DNA of 64,000 nt, from positions 248,001 through 312,000 of the forward strand of contig NZ_JADYWL010000005.1 in assembly GCF_015864825.1 (NCBI RefSeq), given 5' to 3'. Below the pieces are notes generated by a model. It made no database searches. It saw only the letters and a list, made by a program, of their open reading frames with translations, and was not told the DNA's origin. Origin of the DNA: Psychrobacter sp. NZS113. Lineage in GTDB: Bacteria > Pseudomonadota > Gammaproteobacteria > Pseudomonadales > Moraxellaceae. Position 1 is the first letter of the stretch. Each line of letters starts with the position of its first letter. The translations under genes and the position numbers were made by a program. Shown here piece after piece: positions 35,382-44,515 of this stretch.

Positions 35382-36056
35382 AACGTTGACACCTCAATTA
35401 GAAACACTCATGGTAATCTTTATTTAGCTTTTGTTTTTAATCTACTCTAGACCTATATATAGTCGGTTCAATATAATTTGGATACAAGGAAAGCGAGTGA
35501 AAGTGCTACAAGTAATAAACTAAGCGAGACTGACACCATTTCCCCTTTATAAGGGATTGACTATATAAGTGCTTATATCCAACATTTATATAATGCTAGG
35601 CCTACACTATTTATGCCTGACATTATACGCATAATAGCGACCTAATAGAAATCAATGTTACAGGCGTACACTTAGAAACCCACACTACTTTTTATGTCAT
35701 GGCTAATGTTAAACAACTCTGCTCACTGCGTTTTCATGCTCATATCACCTCAATACTTCCTACTATATATAAGTATTTATCATAAATAGCTGCTAACCCG
35801 ACTTTTTCACCCCTTGAACCATCCATTTATAAGTCCATAAATGATTAGCAAACAGCATTTATATCAGCTTTTATCTATATTTTATAAAAATTCTAAAAAT
35901 CAAAATTTATGATACTGGCCATAAATTATGTAGCAAACCCCATAATTTGTATCTTTTTCACAAGTTTTTTGATTTAACCCCTCGAAATTGTCCTAATATA
36001 GCGGTATAATTCGCCGTTATAATCCTTACTAAATAACCTTATTTTCTGGAGTTATC
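35382..36056. other. Divergent ppsR / ppsA intergenic region (675 bp)
   Basis: It contains the 106-bp repeat copy B (35459-35564) and otherwise very A+T-rich sequence with no supported gene. TATAAT at 36005-36010 is a possible -10 for ppsA. Confidence 0.5.
35459..35564. repeat. 106-bp dispersed intergenic repeat, copy B
   Basis: It starts ATAGTCGGTTCAATA and ends AAGGGATTGACTAT. Shared blocks with copies A and C are GATACAAGG, AGCGAG, AAGCGAGACTGACACC-like and the final TTTATA-GGATTGACTAT. The terminal inverted repeats are imperfect (about 10 bp). Confidence 0.75.
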
Positions 36057-38441
36057 ATGGCAGCGCAATCTACAGCACTTGTAATCAATCTTGATCAGCT
36101 AGGAAAAGACGATATTGAGATGGTCGGCGGTAAGAACGCCTCGCTTGGCGAGATGATCAGCCATCTATCTGATTTAGGCGTTAGTGTTCCAGGCGGCTTT
36201 GCCACCACGTCAAATGCATTTAACCGTTTCTTGAACGAAACTGGCTTACTAGATAAGATTAATAGTGAGCTAAAAACGTTAGACGTGAATGATGTAAAGA
36301 AACTTGCAGAAACTGGTAAGAAAATTCGTACTTGGATTATTGAGCAAGAGCTGCCAAAAGATCTTGAGCAAGAAGTGCGCGAGTCATTTGAGACTATGAG
36401 CGGCGGCGAAGACATCGCTGTTGCTGTACGTTCTTCTGCCACTGCCGAAGATTTGCCAGATGCCTCATTTGCTGGTCAGCAAGAAACTTTCTTGAACATT
36501 CGTGGCATTGATAACGTTCTTATTGCGATTAAAGAAGTATTTGCTTCTCTATATAATGACCGTGCTATCTCTTACCGTGTACACAAAGGTTTTGAGCACG
36601 AAGGTGTTGCACTATCTGCAGCCGTACAACGTATGGTACGTTCAGAAACTGGTGCAGCCGGTGTGATGTTCACGCTAGATACCGAAAGTGGATTTGATCA
36701 AGTCGTATTCATCACCTCAAGCTATGGCCTAGGTGAAATGGTCGTACAGGGCGCTGTAAACCCTGACGAATTCTACATCTCAAAACAATTGCTAGCCAAC
36801 GGTAAACCTTCGGTTATTCGCCGTAACCTAGGTAGCAAGCATAAGAAAATGATTTATGGCGATGAAGGCAGTACTGCCAAATCAGTCAAAACTGTCGATG
36901 TTGAAAAACAAGATCGCATGCAGTTCTCATTGTCTACTGAAGAGCTAACCTCTCTTGCCAAACAAGCTGTAACGATCGAAAAGCATTACGGTCAAGCAAT
37001 GGACATCGAGTGGGCCAAAGACGGTGACACTAACGAAATCTTTATCGTTCAAGCGCGTCCAGAGACAGTTAAGAGCCGCCAAGACAGCAATGTCATGGAA
37101 CGCTATATCATCAACACGACTGACGCAAAAATCCTATGTGAAGGCCGCTCAATCGGTCAACGTATCGGTTCAGGTAAAGTACGTATCGTTAGCAACCTAA
37201 ACGAGATGGACAAAGTACAAGAAGGTGATGTACTCGTATCAGACATGACTGATCCGGATTGGGAACCAGTCATGAAGCGTGCTTCTGCTATTATCACTAA
37301 TCGTGGTGGCCGTACGTGTCACGCAGCTATCATCGCGCGTGAGCTAGGTGTTCCAGCCATCGTTGGTTGTGGTAATGCAACTGAGCTATTGGTTGACGGT
37401 CAAGACGTAACCGCTTCTTGTGCTGAAGGCGATACTGGTTTCATTTACGAGAGCCAAATTGACTTTGAAGTACAGACCAACTCTGTTGAAACGATGCCAG
37501 AGCTAGCATTCAAAGTAATGATGAACGTTGGTAACCCAGATCGTGCGTTCTCATTCACCCAAATGCCAAACGAAGGTATTGGTCTTGCGCGTCTAGAGTT
37601 CATCATCAACCGTATGATTGGTGTGCATCCAAAAGCATTGCTAAACATGAACAGCTTGCCACGTGAAATATCACAAGCAATCCAAGAGCGTATCGCTGGT
37701 TATGCCTCACCTGTTGACTTCTATGTGGACAAATTGGTCGAAGGCGTTTCAACCCTAGCCGTTGCCTTTATGGATCAGCCAGTCATCGTTCGTATGTCAG
37801 ATTTCAAATCAAACGAATATGCTAACTTGTTGGGCGGTAAGTTATACGAGCCATCAGAAGAAAACCCAATGCTTGGTTTCCGCGGTGCTAGTCGTTATGT
37901 GTCTGACAACTTCCGTGACTGCTTCGAGCTTGAGTGTAAAGCACTGAAACGCGTTCGTGATGAAATGGGTCTGACTAACGTCGAGATTATGATTCCTTTC
38001 GTACGTACCGTTGGCGAAGCAGCACAAGTCATCGAGTTACTTGAGAAAAACGGTCTGAAACGTGGCGAGAACGGCCTACGCATCATCATGATGTGTGAGC
38101 TACCGACCAATGCGCTATTAGCAGAAGAGTTCTTAGAATACTTCGATGGTTTCTCAATCGGTTCTAACGATTTGACTCAGTTGACCCTTGGTCTAGATCG
38201 TGACTCAGGCATCGTCTCACATCTATTTGATGAGCGTGACCCTGCGGTTAAGAAACTGTTAACTATGGCTATCGATGCTTGCCGTAAGCAAAACAAATAT
38301 GTCGGTATCTGTGGTCAAGGCCCATCAGATCATCCAGATCTAGCTTACTGGTTAATGGAGCAAGGTATCAGCTCAGTATCATTGAACCCAGATTCAGTAC
38401 TAGATACGTGGTTATTCTTGGCTGGCGAAGAATCAAAGTAA
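36057..38441 (+). CDS. ppsA: Phosphoenolpyruvate synthase
   Basis: It makes PEP from pyruvate, ATP and water in gluconeogenesis. The 794 residues (792 in E. coli) comprise an N-terminal ATP-grasp domain ('[13 protein letters not shown]', '[20 protein letters not shown]'), the phosphohistidine domain with catalytic His in '[19 protein letters not shown]' (H422), and the PEP/pyruvate TIM barrel ('[10 protein letters not shown]', '[19 protein letters not shown]', '[10 protein letters not shown]'). SD GGAG lies 6 nt before ATG. The divergent ppsR encodes its regulator. It is monocistronic, with a hairpin following the gene. Confidence 0.97.
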   Translation: MAAQSTALVINLDQLGKDDIEMVGGKNASLGEMISHLSDLGVSVPGGFATTSNAFNRFLNETGLLDKINSELKTLDVNDVKKLAETGKKIRTWIIEQELPKDLEQEVRESFETMSGGEDIAVAVRSSATAEDLPDASFAGQQETFLNIRGIDNVLIAIKEVFASLYNDRAISYRVHKGFEHEGVALSAAVQRMVRSETGAAGVMFTLDTESGFDQVVFITSSYGLGEMVVQGAVNPDEFYISKQLLANGKPSVIRRNLGSKHKKMIYGDEGSTAKSVKTVDVEKQDRMQFSLSTEELTSLAKQAVTIEKHYGQAMDIEWAKDGDTNEIFIVQARPETVKSRQDSNVMERYIINTTDAKILCEGRSIGQRIGSGKVRIVSNLNEMDKVQEGDVLVSDMTDPDWEPVMKRASAIITNRGGRTCHAAIIARELGVPAIVGCGNATELLVDGQDVTASCAEGDTGFIYESQIDFEVQTNSVETMPELAFKVMMNVGNPDRAFSFTQMPNEGIGLARLEFIINRMIGVHPKALLNMNSLPREISQAIQERIAGYASPVDFYVDKLVEGVSTLAVAFMDQPVIVRMSDFKSNEYANLLGGKLYEPSEENPMLGFRGASRYVSDNFRDCFELECKALKRVRDEMGLTNVEIMIPFVRTVGEAAQVIELLEKNGLKRGENGLRIIMMCELPTNALLAEEFLEYFDGFSIGSNDLTQLTLGLDRDSGIVSHLFDERDPAVKKLLTMAIDACRKQNKYVGICGQGPSDHPDLAYWLMEQGISSVSLNPDSVLDTWLFLAGEESK

Positions 38442-38494
38442 GCCATTACGTTCATTCGTAGCGGTCATTTACACAGTCATTAAAAGTACGGCTA

Positions 38495-38529
38495 TTAGGG
38501 TCTATTTGATTTTTTCAAATAGACCCTAA
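38495..38529 (+). terminator. Hairpin after ppsA (weak terminator)
   Basis: Perfect 15-bp stem TTAGGGTCTATTTGA/TCAAATAGACCCTAA with a T loop but no T-tract after it. It is probably an mRNA end or stabilising structure for ppsA. It lies about 40 bp before the next gene. Confidence 0.55.
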
Positions 38530-38567
38530 TATAATGTATGAAGACATGACTAACTATGCAGGCAATT

Positions 38568-39551
38568 ATGCAGATTTTCCTTGCTCGAAATAACGTACAA
38601 GCTGGGCCATATAGTTTGGATCAGCTCAATATCATGCTCACATCTGGTGAAGTATTATTTGACGATTTGATATGGCACGACGGCCTAGACCAATGGCAGC
38701 GCGTCGGTAACTTAACCAATAACCAAACGGTTTATCGACCGACCAACGTTAATAGCCTTCAGGCCAATGACTCTATTATCAATAACGTTACCGTTTTTCC
38801 TGAAGATAACGTCAATGATGGACAGGACGGCAAGTCAGTATCGTTAGATAGATTATATGGCAAGCCTGAACGTCCAAAAGATACCAGTAAAGATGCTAAA
38901 GCCGACATGACAACCAATCGTCATCATACGCCGCATCACAACGTGTCATTGAACAAGTCTACTGGCAATAAGGCTGGCTCGAGCAAAGACAAAGTCGTCG
39001 GTAATGTTGTCCTTGCACCTATCATGTCACGAGTCTTGGCAACTGCTCTCAATGGCTTGTTATACATACTAGCTATTTTCCCACTAGTCATGGCATTGAC
39101 TAAAATGGATGTGGATTACACTAAATTCCAAAACATCCAAGATATGGACGCGGCTTATCAATACTCAATGACGCTGATGGAGAGCCTTCCTAGCAGCACG
39201 TTGATGATGTCGCAAGTTATGGTCTTTGGCTTATTTGCACTGCAGCTGGTATTTATTACCATGCGTGGTCAATCACTGGGTAAGCTGATTACCGGTATTC
39301 GCGTCGTGGATCAAACCACGCATCGTCTGCCTTCTTTTATCAAGCTCATTGGTATGCGTACGTTACTGCTATTTATTATCTACAATTTACTATTCTCATT
39401 TACAAGCTTTTTAGGTTTTGTGATTATTGCTATTCACTACTATATGGCATCAAAAAGCCCTGAAAATATTGGCTGGCATGACAAACTTGCTAAAACCTTA
39501 GTTGTAAAAGCAGACAGCAGTCAGATAGTGAAAGAGCCAAAAACAAAATAA
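38568..39551 (+). CDS. GYF_2-RDD family membrane protein
   Basis: The N-terminus is a GYF_2 domain ('FLARNNVQAGPYSLDQLN' then 'DDLIWHDGLDQWQRV', about 1-49). A polar linker follows, then an RDD membrane domain (about 150-320) with 'SRVLATALNGLLYIL', 'MRGQSLGKLITGIRVVD' and 'NIGWHDKLAKTLVV', the usual conserved Arg/Asp elements. I choose ATG at 38568, which gives the family-like start 'MQIFLARNN' with AGG 5 nt upstream; an in-frame ATG at 38556 is also possible. The function of such proteins is unknown; some RDD proteins act as ion antiporters. A terminator follows. Confidence 0.82.
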   Translation: MQIFLARNNVQAGPYSLDQLNIMLTSGEVLFDDLIWHDGLDQWQRVGNLTNNQTVYRPTNVNSLQANDSIINNVTVFPEDNVNDGQDGKSVSLDRLYGKPERPKDTSKDAKADMTTNRHHTPHHNVSLNKSTGNKAGSSKDKVVGNVVLAPIMSRVLATALNGLLYILAIFPLVMALTKMDVDYTKFQNIQDMDAAYQYSMTLMESLPSSTLMMSQVMVFGLFALQLVFITMRGQSLGKLITGIRVVDQTTHRLPSFIKLIGMRTLLLFIIYNLLFSFTSFLGFVIIAIHYYMASKSPENIGWHDKLAKTLVVKADSSQIVKEPKTK

Positions 39552-39594
39552 CCGTCTTATGATTTTGGTTATTAGGGTCTGTCTTATATATGAT

Positions 39595-39626
39595 AAAAAA
39601 GCAACGTATGATCGTTGCTTTTTTTA
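39595..39626 (+). terminator. Rho-independent terminator
   Basis: AAAAAAGCAACG/CGTTGCTTTTTTT hairpin with loop TATGAT, after the GYF_2-RDD gene. Confidence 0.88.
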
Positions 39627-39685
39627 TTGGTAAAGACATATTCACCATTTTTATATTTTATTGACAGCACCTCAGTGATTAACCT

Positions 39686-39714
39686 TTGTGTTAATGAATA
39701 AGTACTGTTATAAT
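39686..39714 (+). promoter_or_regulatory. Candidate promoter of rpsF operon
   Basis: Extended -10 TGTTATAAT (TATAAT at 39709-39714) with a poor -35 (TTGTGT, 39686-39691) at 17-bp spacing. The predicted start near 39721 gives a leader of about 120 nt, which includes the regulatory hairpin. Confidence 0.55.
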
Positions 39715-39789
39715 ACGGCGCTTTATAAACTAAGCTTATTCCTCATTATTTTTATAAAATTTGATAGGATTCGGGCTTACCTTATAAAT

Positions 39790-39835
39790 CTCCTTGCTAT
39801 TAACATAGGGTTAATAGCTACTAATCCGTAAGGAG
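39790..39835 (+). promoter_or_regulatory. rpsF leader hairpin, S6:S18-type autoregulatory element
   Basis: CTCCTT (39790-39795) pairs with the rpsF SD AAGGAG (39830-39835). Directly above it, GCTATTAAC (39796-39804) pairs with GTTAATAGC (39810-39818). A one-sided 11-nt bulge (39819-39829) contains CCG. This matches the known S6:S18-binding leader: an SD-closing stem with a CCG-bearing bulge. The S6:S18 complex would bind it and repress its own translation. Confidence 0.75.
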
Positions 39836-39840
39836 TCATA

Positions 39841-40245
39841 ATGCGACATTACGAACTGGTGTTACTTGTACACCCAGACCAAAGCGACCAAGTGGTCGGC
39901 ATGGTTGAGCGCTACATCAAGTTAGTTCAAGACAACAACGGTGTTATCCATCGTTTAGAAGATTGGGGCCGCCGTCAATTGGCTTACCCAATCAACAAGA
40001 TTCACAAAGCTCATTACGTTCTTTTCAACGTTGAAACTGACGGTGAGACTTTAGCTGAACTTGAAGAATTATTCCGTTATAACGACGCGATCATTCGTAG
40101 TCTAGTTATGCGCCGTGACGACGCCGTCACTGAAGAGTCGCAGTTAGCCAAGAATGCCGATGAAAAACGCGCACGCAAAGCAACTACTCGTCGTCCAGAC
40201 AGTCGTGAAAACGATAACGACGACAACGACAACAGTGAAGACTAA
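39841..40245 (+). CDS. rpsF: 30S ribosomal protein bS6
   Basis: This protein of the 30S platform pairs with bS18. The 134 residues include '[18 protein letters not shown]', '[18 protein letters not shown]', '[11 protein letters not shown]' and '[19 protein letters not shown]', all typical. The tail is long and acidic (Asp/Asn/Glu repeats), as in enterobacterial S6, which is modified by glutamate addition. First gene of rpsF-rpsR-rplI, behind the leader hairpin that hides its SD. priB, found between rpsF and rpsR in E. coli, is absent. Confidence 0.98.
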   Translation: MRHYELVLLVHPDQSDQVVGMVERYIKLVQDNNGVIHRLEDWGRRQLAYPINKIHKAHYVLFNVETDGETLAELEELFRYNDAIIRSLVMRRDDAVTEESQLAKNADEKRARKATTRRPDSRENDNDDNDNSED

Positions 40246-40261
40246 TTAAAGGAGAATACTC

Positions 40262-40492
40262 ATGGCACGTTTCTATCGCCGTCGCAAATTCTGCCGTTTC
40301 ACTGCTGAAGGCATCACTCACATCGATTATAAAGATGTTGAATTGCTAAAACAGTATATCAGTGATAATGGTAAAATCGTACCAAGCCGCATTACCGGTA
40401 CATCTACTAAATATCAGCGTCAACTAGCTACTGCTATCAAGCAAGCTCGTTACTTATCGCTACTTCCATACACTGATAACCATCAGGGTTAA
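40262..40492 (+). CDS. rpsR: 30S ribosomal protein bS18
   Basis: These 76 residues have '[20 protein letters not shown]', '[20 protein letters not shown]' and '[20 protein letters not shown]', the full bS18 signature. It binds bS6 on the 30S platform. SD AAAGGAG precedes ATG; a 16-bp gap separates it from rpsF. Confidence 0.98.
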   Translation: MARFYRRRKFCRFTAEGITHIDYKDVELLKQYISDNGKIVPSRITGTSTKYQRQLATAIKQARYLSLLPYTDNHQG

Positions 40493-40516
40493 CCGTTAAT
40501 TAACTAGGAATGACTC

Positions 40517-41023
40517 ATGCAAATTATTTTGTTACAGCGTATCGTCAACCTTGGTAAACTCGGTGAAACCGTCGATGTGAAACCAGGTTACGGACGTAAC
40601 TTTCTTATCCCTTTGGGTAAAGCACTACCTGCTACTAAAGCTAACATTGAAAAGTTCGAAGCACGTCGTGCTGAACTTGAAGCTGAAGAAGCAAAAGACG
40701 TAGCTGTTGCTCAAGAACGTGCTGATGCGCTAACTGACGTTAACGTCATCATGCGTGCTAAATCAGGCGACGAAGGCAAGCTATTTGGCTCTATCGGTAC
40801 TCGCGATATCGCTGAAGCATTGACTAACTCAGGTCTAGAAGTAGACCGTGCTGAAATCAAGCTTCCTGAAGGCACTTTACGTCAAGTTGGCGAATATAAT
40901 GTTGATATTCAGCTACATCATGACGTTACTGCTAGCATCTTAGTTACTATTCTTTCTGAAGAAGGTAACAACGATGACGAAGACGACGTTGCAGACGAAA
41001 GCGAAGACTATTCTGAAGAGTAA
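40517..41023 (+). CDS. rplI: 50S ribosomal protein bL9
   Basis: bL9 binds 23S rRNA at the base of the L1 stalk and helps keep the reading frame. It starts '[20 protein letters not shown]' and has '[19 protein letters not shown]' and '[16 protein letters not shown]'. It has 168 residues, about 20 more than the usual 148-149. The surplus is an acidic tail of Asp/Glu/Ser after 'TASILVTIL'. Last gene of the operon, with a terminator directly after it. Confidence 0.97.
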   Translation: MQIILLQRIVNLGKLGETVDVKPGYGRNFLIPLGKALPATKANIEKFEARRAELEAEEAKDVAVAQERADALTDVNVIMRAKSGDEGKLFGSIGTRDIAEALTNSGLEVDRAEIKLPEGTLRQVGEYNVDIQLHHDVTASILVTILSEEGNNDDEDDVADESEDYSEE

Positions 41024-41052
41024 TCTTTAGTATATCTAGTTTCAGTCTACAT

Positions 41053-41086
41053 AAAAAACCAGTGATGTTATGTCACTGGTTTTTTT
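41053..41086 (+). terminator. Terminator of rpsF-rpsR-rplI
   Basis: AAAAAACCAGTGA/TCACTGGTTTTTT hairpin with loop TGTTATG, 30 bp after the rplI stop. Confidence 0.92.
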
Positions 41087-41360
41087 ACGTCTACGCTTTG
41101 CGATAGTAGTCTAATATGGATTGAGTTTGAGATTTTAACAAACAATATTCTCCTTTTAAACTCCGCTATATTTGTCCTTTTATTAAAGATTTCTGCAATG
41201 AAATAATCCAGTAACTGGCCGTAATAAATGTCCAAAAAAACTTATACTTAACAACAAGATACCATATATAAAGCATCTATATTACCGTGCAATGAATTGC
41301 TATTATAGCCATATCTACTCTACTGGTTCCGAGTTGTAGATAATAATAAGGTACGATAAT

Positions 41361-41585
41361 ATGATAAGCACTAATGACAAATTAATATGTATCAAAGGTA
41401 ACGATGTTTACTTAGAAGGTGAGGTTTATACCGTGGGTAGAATCGTCAACGATAAGTATTTTCAGCTAATGACGGGCAGTAACGACGACCATTGGTACGC
41501 AACATTGGATAACGAAGGTATCTGTGTGAGTTTCGACTCGATAGTAGCAGAAGGTAATAAAGCACGATTCGATAAAATCGCGTAA
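41361..41585 (+). CDS. Small conserved-looking protein of unknown function
   Basis: A 74-residue acidic soluble protein ('KLICIKGNDVYLEGEVYTVG', 'YFQLMTGSNDDHWYATLDN'). The strand pattern suggests a small SH3-like beta-barrel; no cysteine pair, TM or signal is present. ATG is preceded by AAGG about 10 nt upstream and a good terminator follows, so it is a plausible independent gene. I do not recognise a named family; phage and plasmid proteins of similar form exist. Confidence 0.65.
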   Translation: MISTNDKLICIKGNDVYLEGEVYTVGRIVNDKYFQLMTGSNDDHWYATLDNEGICVSFDSIVAEGNKARFDKIA

Positions 41586-41624
41586 ATACCAACTAAATAC
41601 TGCTTTAAACATGCTGTGCACAAC

Positions 41625-41654
41625 GACTGGTCATTTAAAATGGCCAGTTTTTTT
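41625..41654 (+). terminator. Rho-independent terminator
   Basis: ACTGG-T-CATTT / AAATG-G-CCAGT stem with one wobble, followed by seven T, 40 bp after the small protein gene. Confidence 0.8.
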
Positions 41655-41902
41655 GGTTAAAATTCAATAATCACTGTTCTATAAGCTAACAACCCTCATA
41701 AAAGCATCTTAAGATATATTTATTACCTCTTAGCCATACCTAGTAAATCGTAAAAACCTTATCGATAACCCCATATATTTCACGAATGTATTTCCTAGTC
41801 GCGTCTATTTACTATAAAATATGCCCCTTCAAAATTTCGTATCGTTATTGATGCCTGTTCGCGTGAATAATCCATTAAGATATAAACCATATTGAGACAG
41901 TG
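41655..41902. other. Gap before the GntP permease gene
   Basis: With the terminator before it this forms a gene-free stretch of about 317 bp. A+T-rich; no further hairpin, repeat or reading frame is supported. It presumably holds the permease/kinase promoter. Confidence 0.3.
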
Positions 41903-43261
41903 ATGATTGTATTTTGGCTTGTGCTGACCATTCTTTTTATTATTTTCGCTACCGCAAAATTAAAGTGGCATCCTTTTTTAGTGTTGATATTGTCAGCATT
42001 TTTGGTGGCACTATTCTACCAAGTACCACTTAATACTGTCGCCAAGACAATCTCTGATGGCTTCGGTGGTATCTTAGGTTATATCGGTCTAGTGATTGTA
42101 TTCGGTACCATTATCGGCTTAATCCTTGAGAAAACTGGTGCAGCCATCGTCATGGCAGAAACCGTTATCAAAGTTTTGGGGCCACGCTTCCCTACTCTGA
42201 CCATGTCTATCGTCGGTGCAGTCGTGTCAGTACCGGTATTCTGTGACTCAGGCTACATTATCTTAAACTCTTTAAAAGAGACCTTGGCCGAGCGTTTAAA
42301 AGTCTCTAGCGTGGCGATGAGTATTGCCTTAGCCACGGGTTTGTACGCAACGCATACTTTCGTACCACCGACACCAGGTCCAATTGCCGCGGCAGGCAAC
42401 CTAGGATTAGAGTCCAATCTAGGTTTGGTCATCATGGTCGGTGTGGTTGTGACAGCCGTTGCTGTATTGGCTGGCTGGTGGTGGTCTAACCGTTTTCTGA
42501 ATGTGACGCCTGATAATATAGATGCGCTGGATGCACCAGCAGCAACGTTACCTGAAAACATGAAAACGCGTGATGACTATAGTAATATGCCGTCAGCAAC
42601 GATGGCATTCTTACCTATTATCGTGCCTATCCTATTGATCTGCTTATCGTCTGTTGCCAACTTCCCAAGCGCACCGTTTGGTAGTGGTACATTGACAGAC
42701 ATCTTAGTATTCATTGGTAATCCACTAACGGCACTGCTCATTGGTCTATTTTTATCATTCTTACTTATTAATACCGAGCAAAAAACACAGCAGATCAGTG
42801 ACAGTATCTCACAAGGTTTGGTAGTCGCCGCTCCTATCTTATTGATCACTGGCGCTGGTGGTGCGTTTGGTGCCATGCTAAAAGTGACACCAATCGGTGA
42901 CTATTTAGGTACGACATTGTCTGCATTAGGACTTGGTATCTTTATGCCATTCATCGTCTCTGCTGCACTAAAGACTGCCCAAGGCTCGACCACCGTCGCA
43001 CTAGTCACTACCTCTGCGATGGTTGCACCGTTATTGGATCAAATTGGTCTAGACAGTGAGCTGGGTCGCGTATTTTGTGTGATGGCCATTGGTGCAGGTG
43101 CTATGACTATCTCACACGCCAATGACAGCTTCTTTTGGATTGTCAGTCAGTTCAGCCGCATGAGTGTGTCACAGGCATACAAAGCCCATTCAATGGCAAC
43201 TGGTATTCAAGGCGTGACCAGTATTGTGTTTATCTGGCTGTTAACCTTAGTATTTATTTAA
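41903..43261 (+). CDS. GntP family permease (gluconate/glycerate-type H+ symporter)
   Basis: This inner-membrane protein of about 452 residues has 12 or so TM segments. GntP hallmarks are 'ISDGFGGILGYIGLVIVFGT', 'PVFCDSGYIIL', 'HTFVPPTPGPIAAAGNLG' and 'ALKTAQGSTTVALVTTSAM', followed by 'SHANDSFFWIVSQFS'. GntP carriers take up gluconate or related sugar acids with protons. The glycerate kinase gene directly downstream suggests glycerate or a precursor as substrate. ATG 41903 is preferred over the in-frame GTG at 41900; GAGAC lies upstream. Confidence 0.9.
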   Translation: MIVFWLVLTILFIIFATAKLKWHPFLVLILSAFLVALFYQVPLNTVAKTISDGFGGILGYIGLVIVFGTIIGLILEKTGAAIVMAETVIKVLGPRFPTLTMSIVGAVVSVPVFCDSGYIILNSLKETLAERLKVSSVAMSIALATGLYATHTFVPPTPGPIAAAGNLGLESNLGLVIMVGVVVTAVAVLAGWWWSNRFLNVTPDNIDALDAPAATLPENMKTRDDYSNMPSATMAFLPIIVPILLICLSSVANFPSAPFGSGTLTDILVFIGNPLTALLIGLFLSFLLINTEQKTQQISDSISQGLVVAAPILLITGAGGAFGAMLKVTPIGDYLGTTLSALGLGIFMPFIVSAALKTAQGSTTVALVTTSAMVAPLLDQIGLDSELGRVFCVMAIGAGAMTISHANDSFFWIVSQFSRMSVSQAYKAHSMATGIQGVTSIVFIWLLTLVFI

Positions 43262-43314
43262 CACATTCGCGAAAATATCCAAAAAGACGTTCAAAAATAC
43301 CCAGAGAGACATTC

Positions 43315-44451
43315 ATGAAGATTTTAATCGCCCCCGACTCGTTCAAAGAAAGCTTAGAAGCACTGGATGTTTGCCGCGCCATTCAATCTGGTTTTAGTCA
43401 GGTATTTCCTGATGCTGACTATACGCTATTGCCAATGGCAGATGGCGGTGAAGGCACCTCTGCAGTATTGTCTTATGTGCTAGGCGGACGCTGGAAAGAC
43501 GTTAGAGTACATGATCCTTTAATGCGACCGATCACGGCTAAATACTTGCTATTACCGGATAATACTGCCGTCATCGAGATTGCTCAAGCCTGTGGATTAC
43601 ATTTGTTAAAGGCAACAGAACGTAACCCTGTTACTACCAGTAGTTATGGTGTCGGTGAATTGATTGCTGATGCTTTAGATGAAGGCGCCAAGCGTATCAT
43701 CATTGGCCTCGGTGGTAGTGGAACCAATGACGCAGGTCTTGGCATGCTCATGGCACTGGGTATGACATTTCATGATGTCAATGACAGCTTGCTCACTCAT
43801 GGTGGTGGCGCACTTGCCCAGCTGCATAGGATTGATAATCGTCATCTTAATGCAAAGGTTCTCGATACGGTATTTGAGGTCGCTTGTGATGTGACCAACC
43901 CATTATGCGGACTATTGGGCGCGAGTGCCGTGTTCGGGCCGCAAAAAGGCGCTTATCCAGAGCAAGTCAACGAACTGGATAAGGCTCTGAGTCACTTTGC
44001 GGCTGTGTGCGACCAGCAAGGCTATGATGATTGCCAAAATGTCGAAGGCGCAGGAGCCGCTGGAGGTCTTGGCTATGCGATGATGACGTTTTTTAACGCG
44101 CAGTTAAAATCAGGGTTTAACACCGTCGCCGAAGTAGCTCATTTGTCTGAGCATATCGCTGAGGCTGATCTGGTCATCACTGGTGAAGGTAAACTAGACG
44201 TACAGACTGCCATGGGTAAAGTGGCAGGCGGTATCAGTCATATTGCTAAAGCCAGTAATACGCCTGTCATCGCTATCTGCGGCAGTGTAGACGGTCTAAA
44301 ACATGCGCAAACCAGCCAATTCGATGTCATCATGCCAAGTATTCAAAAGATAGATACCCTCGATAATGTGCTGAGTCAGGCTTATGACAATATCGAAACG
44401 ACAGCAGCTAATATTGCAGCAGCCATCAAATTAGGTCAGTCAATGGCATAA
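43315..44451 (+). CDS. Glycerate kinase
   Basis: This protein of 378 residues belongs to the GarK/GlxK family, phosphorylating D-glycerate (2-phosphoglycerate in the well-studied members). Motifs are 'MKILIAPDSFKESLEALDVC' at the N-terminus, 'LLPMADGGEGTSAVLSY', 'IIIGLGGSGTNDAGLGMLMA' and 'GFNTVAEVAHL', then 'ADLVITGEGKLDVQTAMGK'. The start ATG at 43315 follows GAGAG and gives the canonical N-terminus; the frame extends upstream into the permease gene without use. It is in an operon with the permease (53 bp apart), so import and phosphorylation are likely coupled. It converges on the LysR gene. Confidence 0.93.
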   Translation: MKILIAPDSFKESLEALDVCRAIQSGFSQVFPDADYTLLPMADGGEGTSAVLSYVLGGRWKDVRVHDPLMRPITAKYLLLPDNTAVIEIAQACGLHLLKATERNPVTTSSYGVGELIADALDEGAKRIIIGLGGSGTNDAGLGMLMALGMTFHDVNDSLLTHGGGALAQLHRIDNRHLNAKVLDTVFEVACDVTNPLCGLLGASAVFGPQKGAYPEQVNELDKALSHFAAVCDQQGYDDCQNVEGAGAAGGLGYAMMTFFNAQLKSGFNTVAEVAHLSEHIAEADLVITGEGKLDVQTAMGKVAGGISHIAKASNTPVIAICGSVDGLKHAQTSQFDVIMPSIQKIDTLDNVLSQAYDNIETTAANIAAAIKLGQSMA

Positions 44452-44515
44452 TTTAGATTTATAATTTATAGTCAGCGTATGTATCCATTAATACTATGTT
44501 GACCTTGCTCTATTT

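Noticed and set aside
39703-39714. Half-match to a Zur box in the rpsF promoter (TGTTATAAT)
   Set aside because: Only one arm is present; the second inverted arm is missing. It is better explained as an extended -10 element.
43135-43314. N-terminal extension of the glycerate kinase frame
   Set aside because: It overlaps the permease gene, lacks an SD and does not resemble the family; ATG 43315 gives the canonical start.
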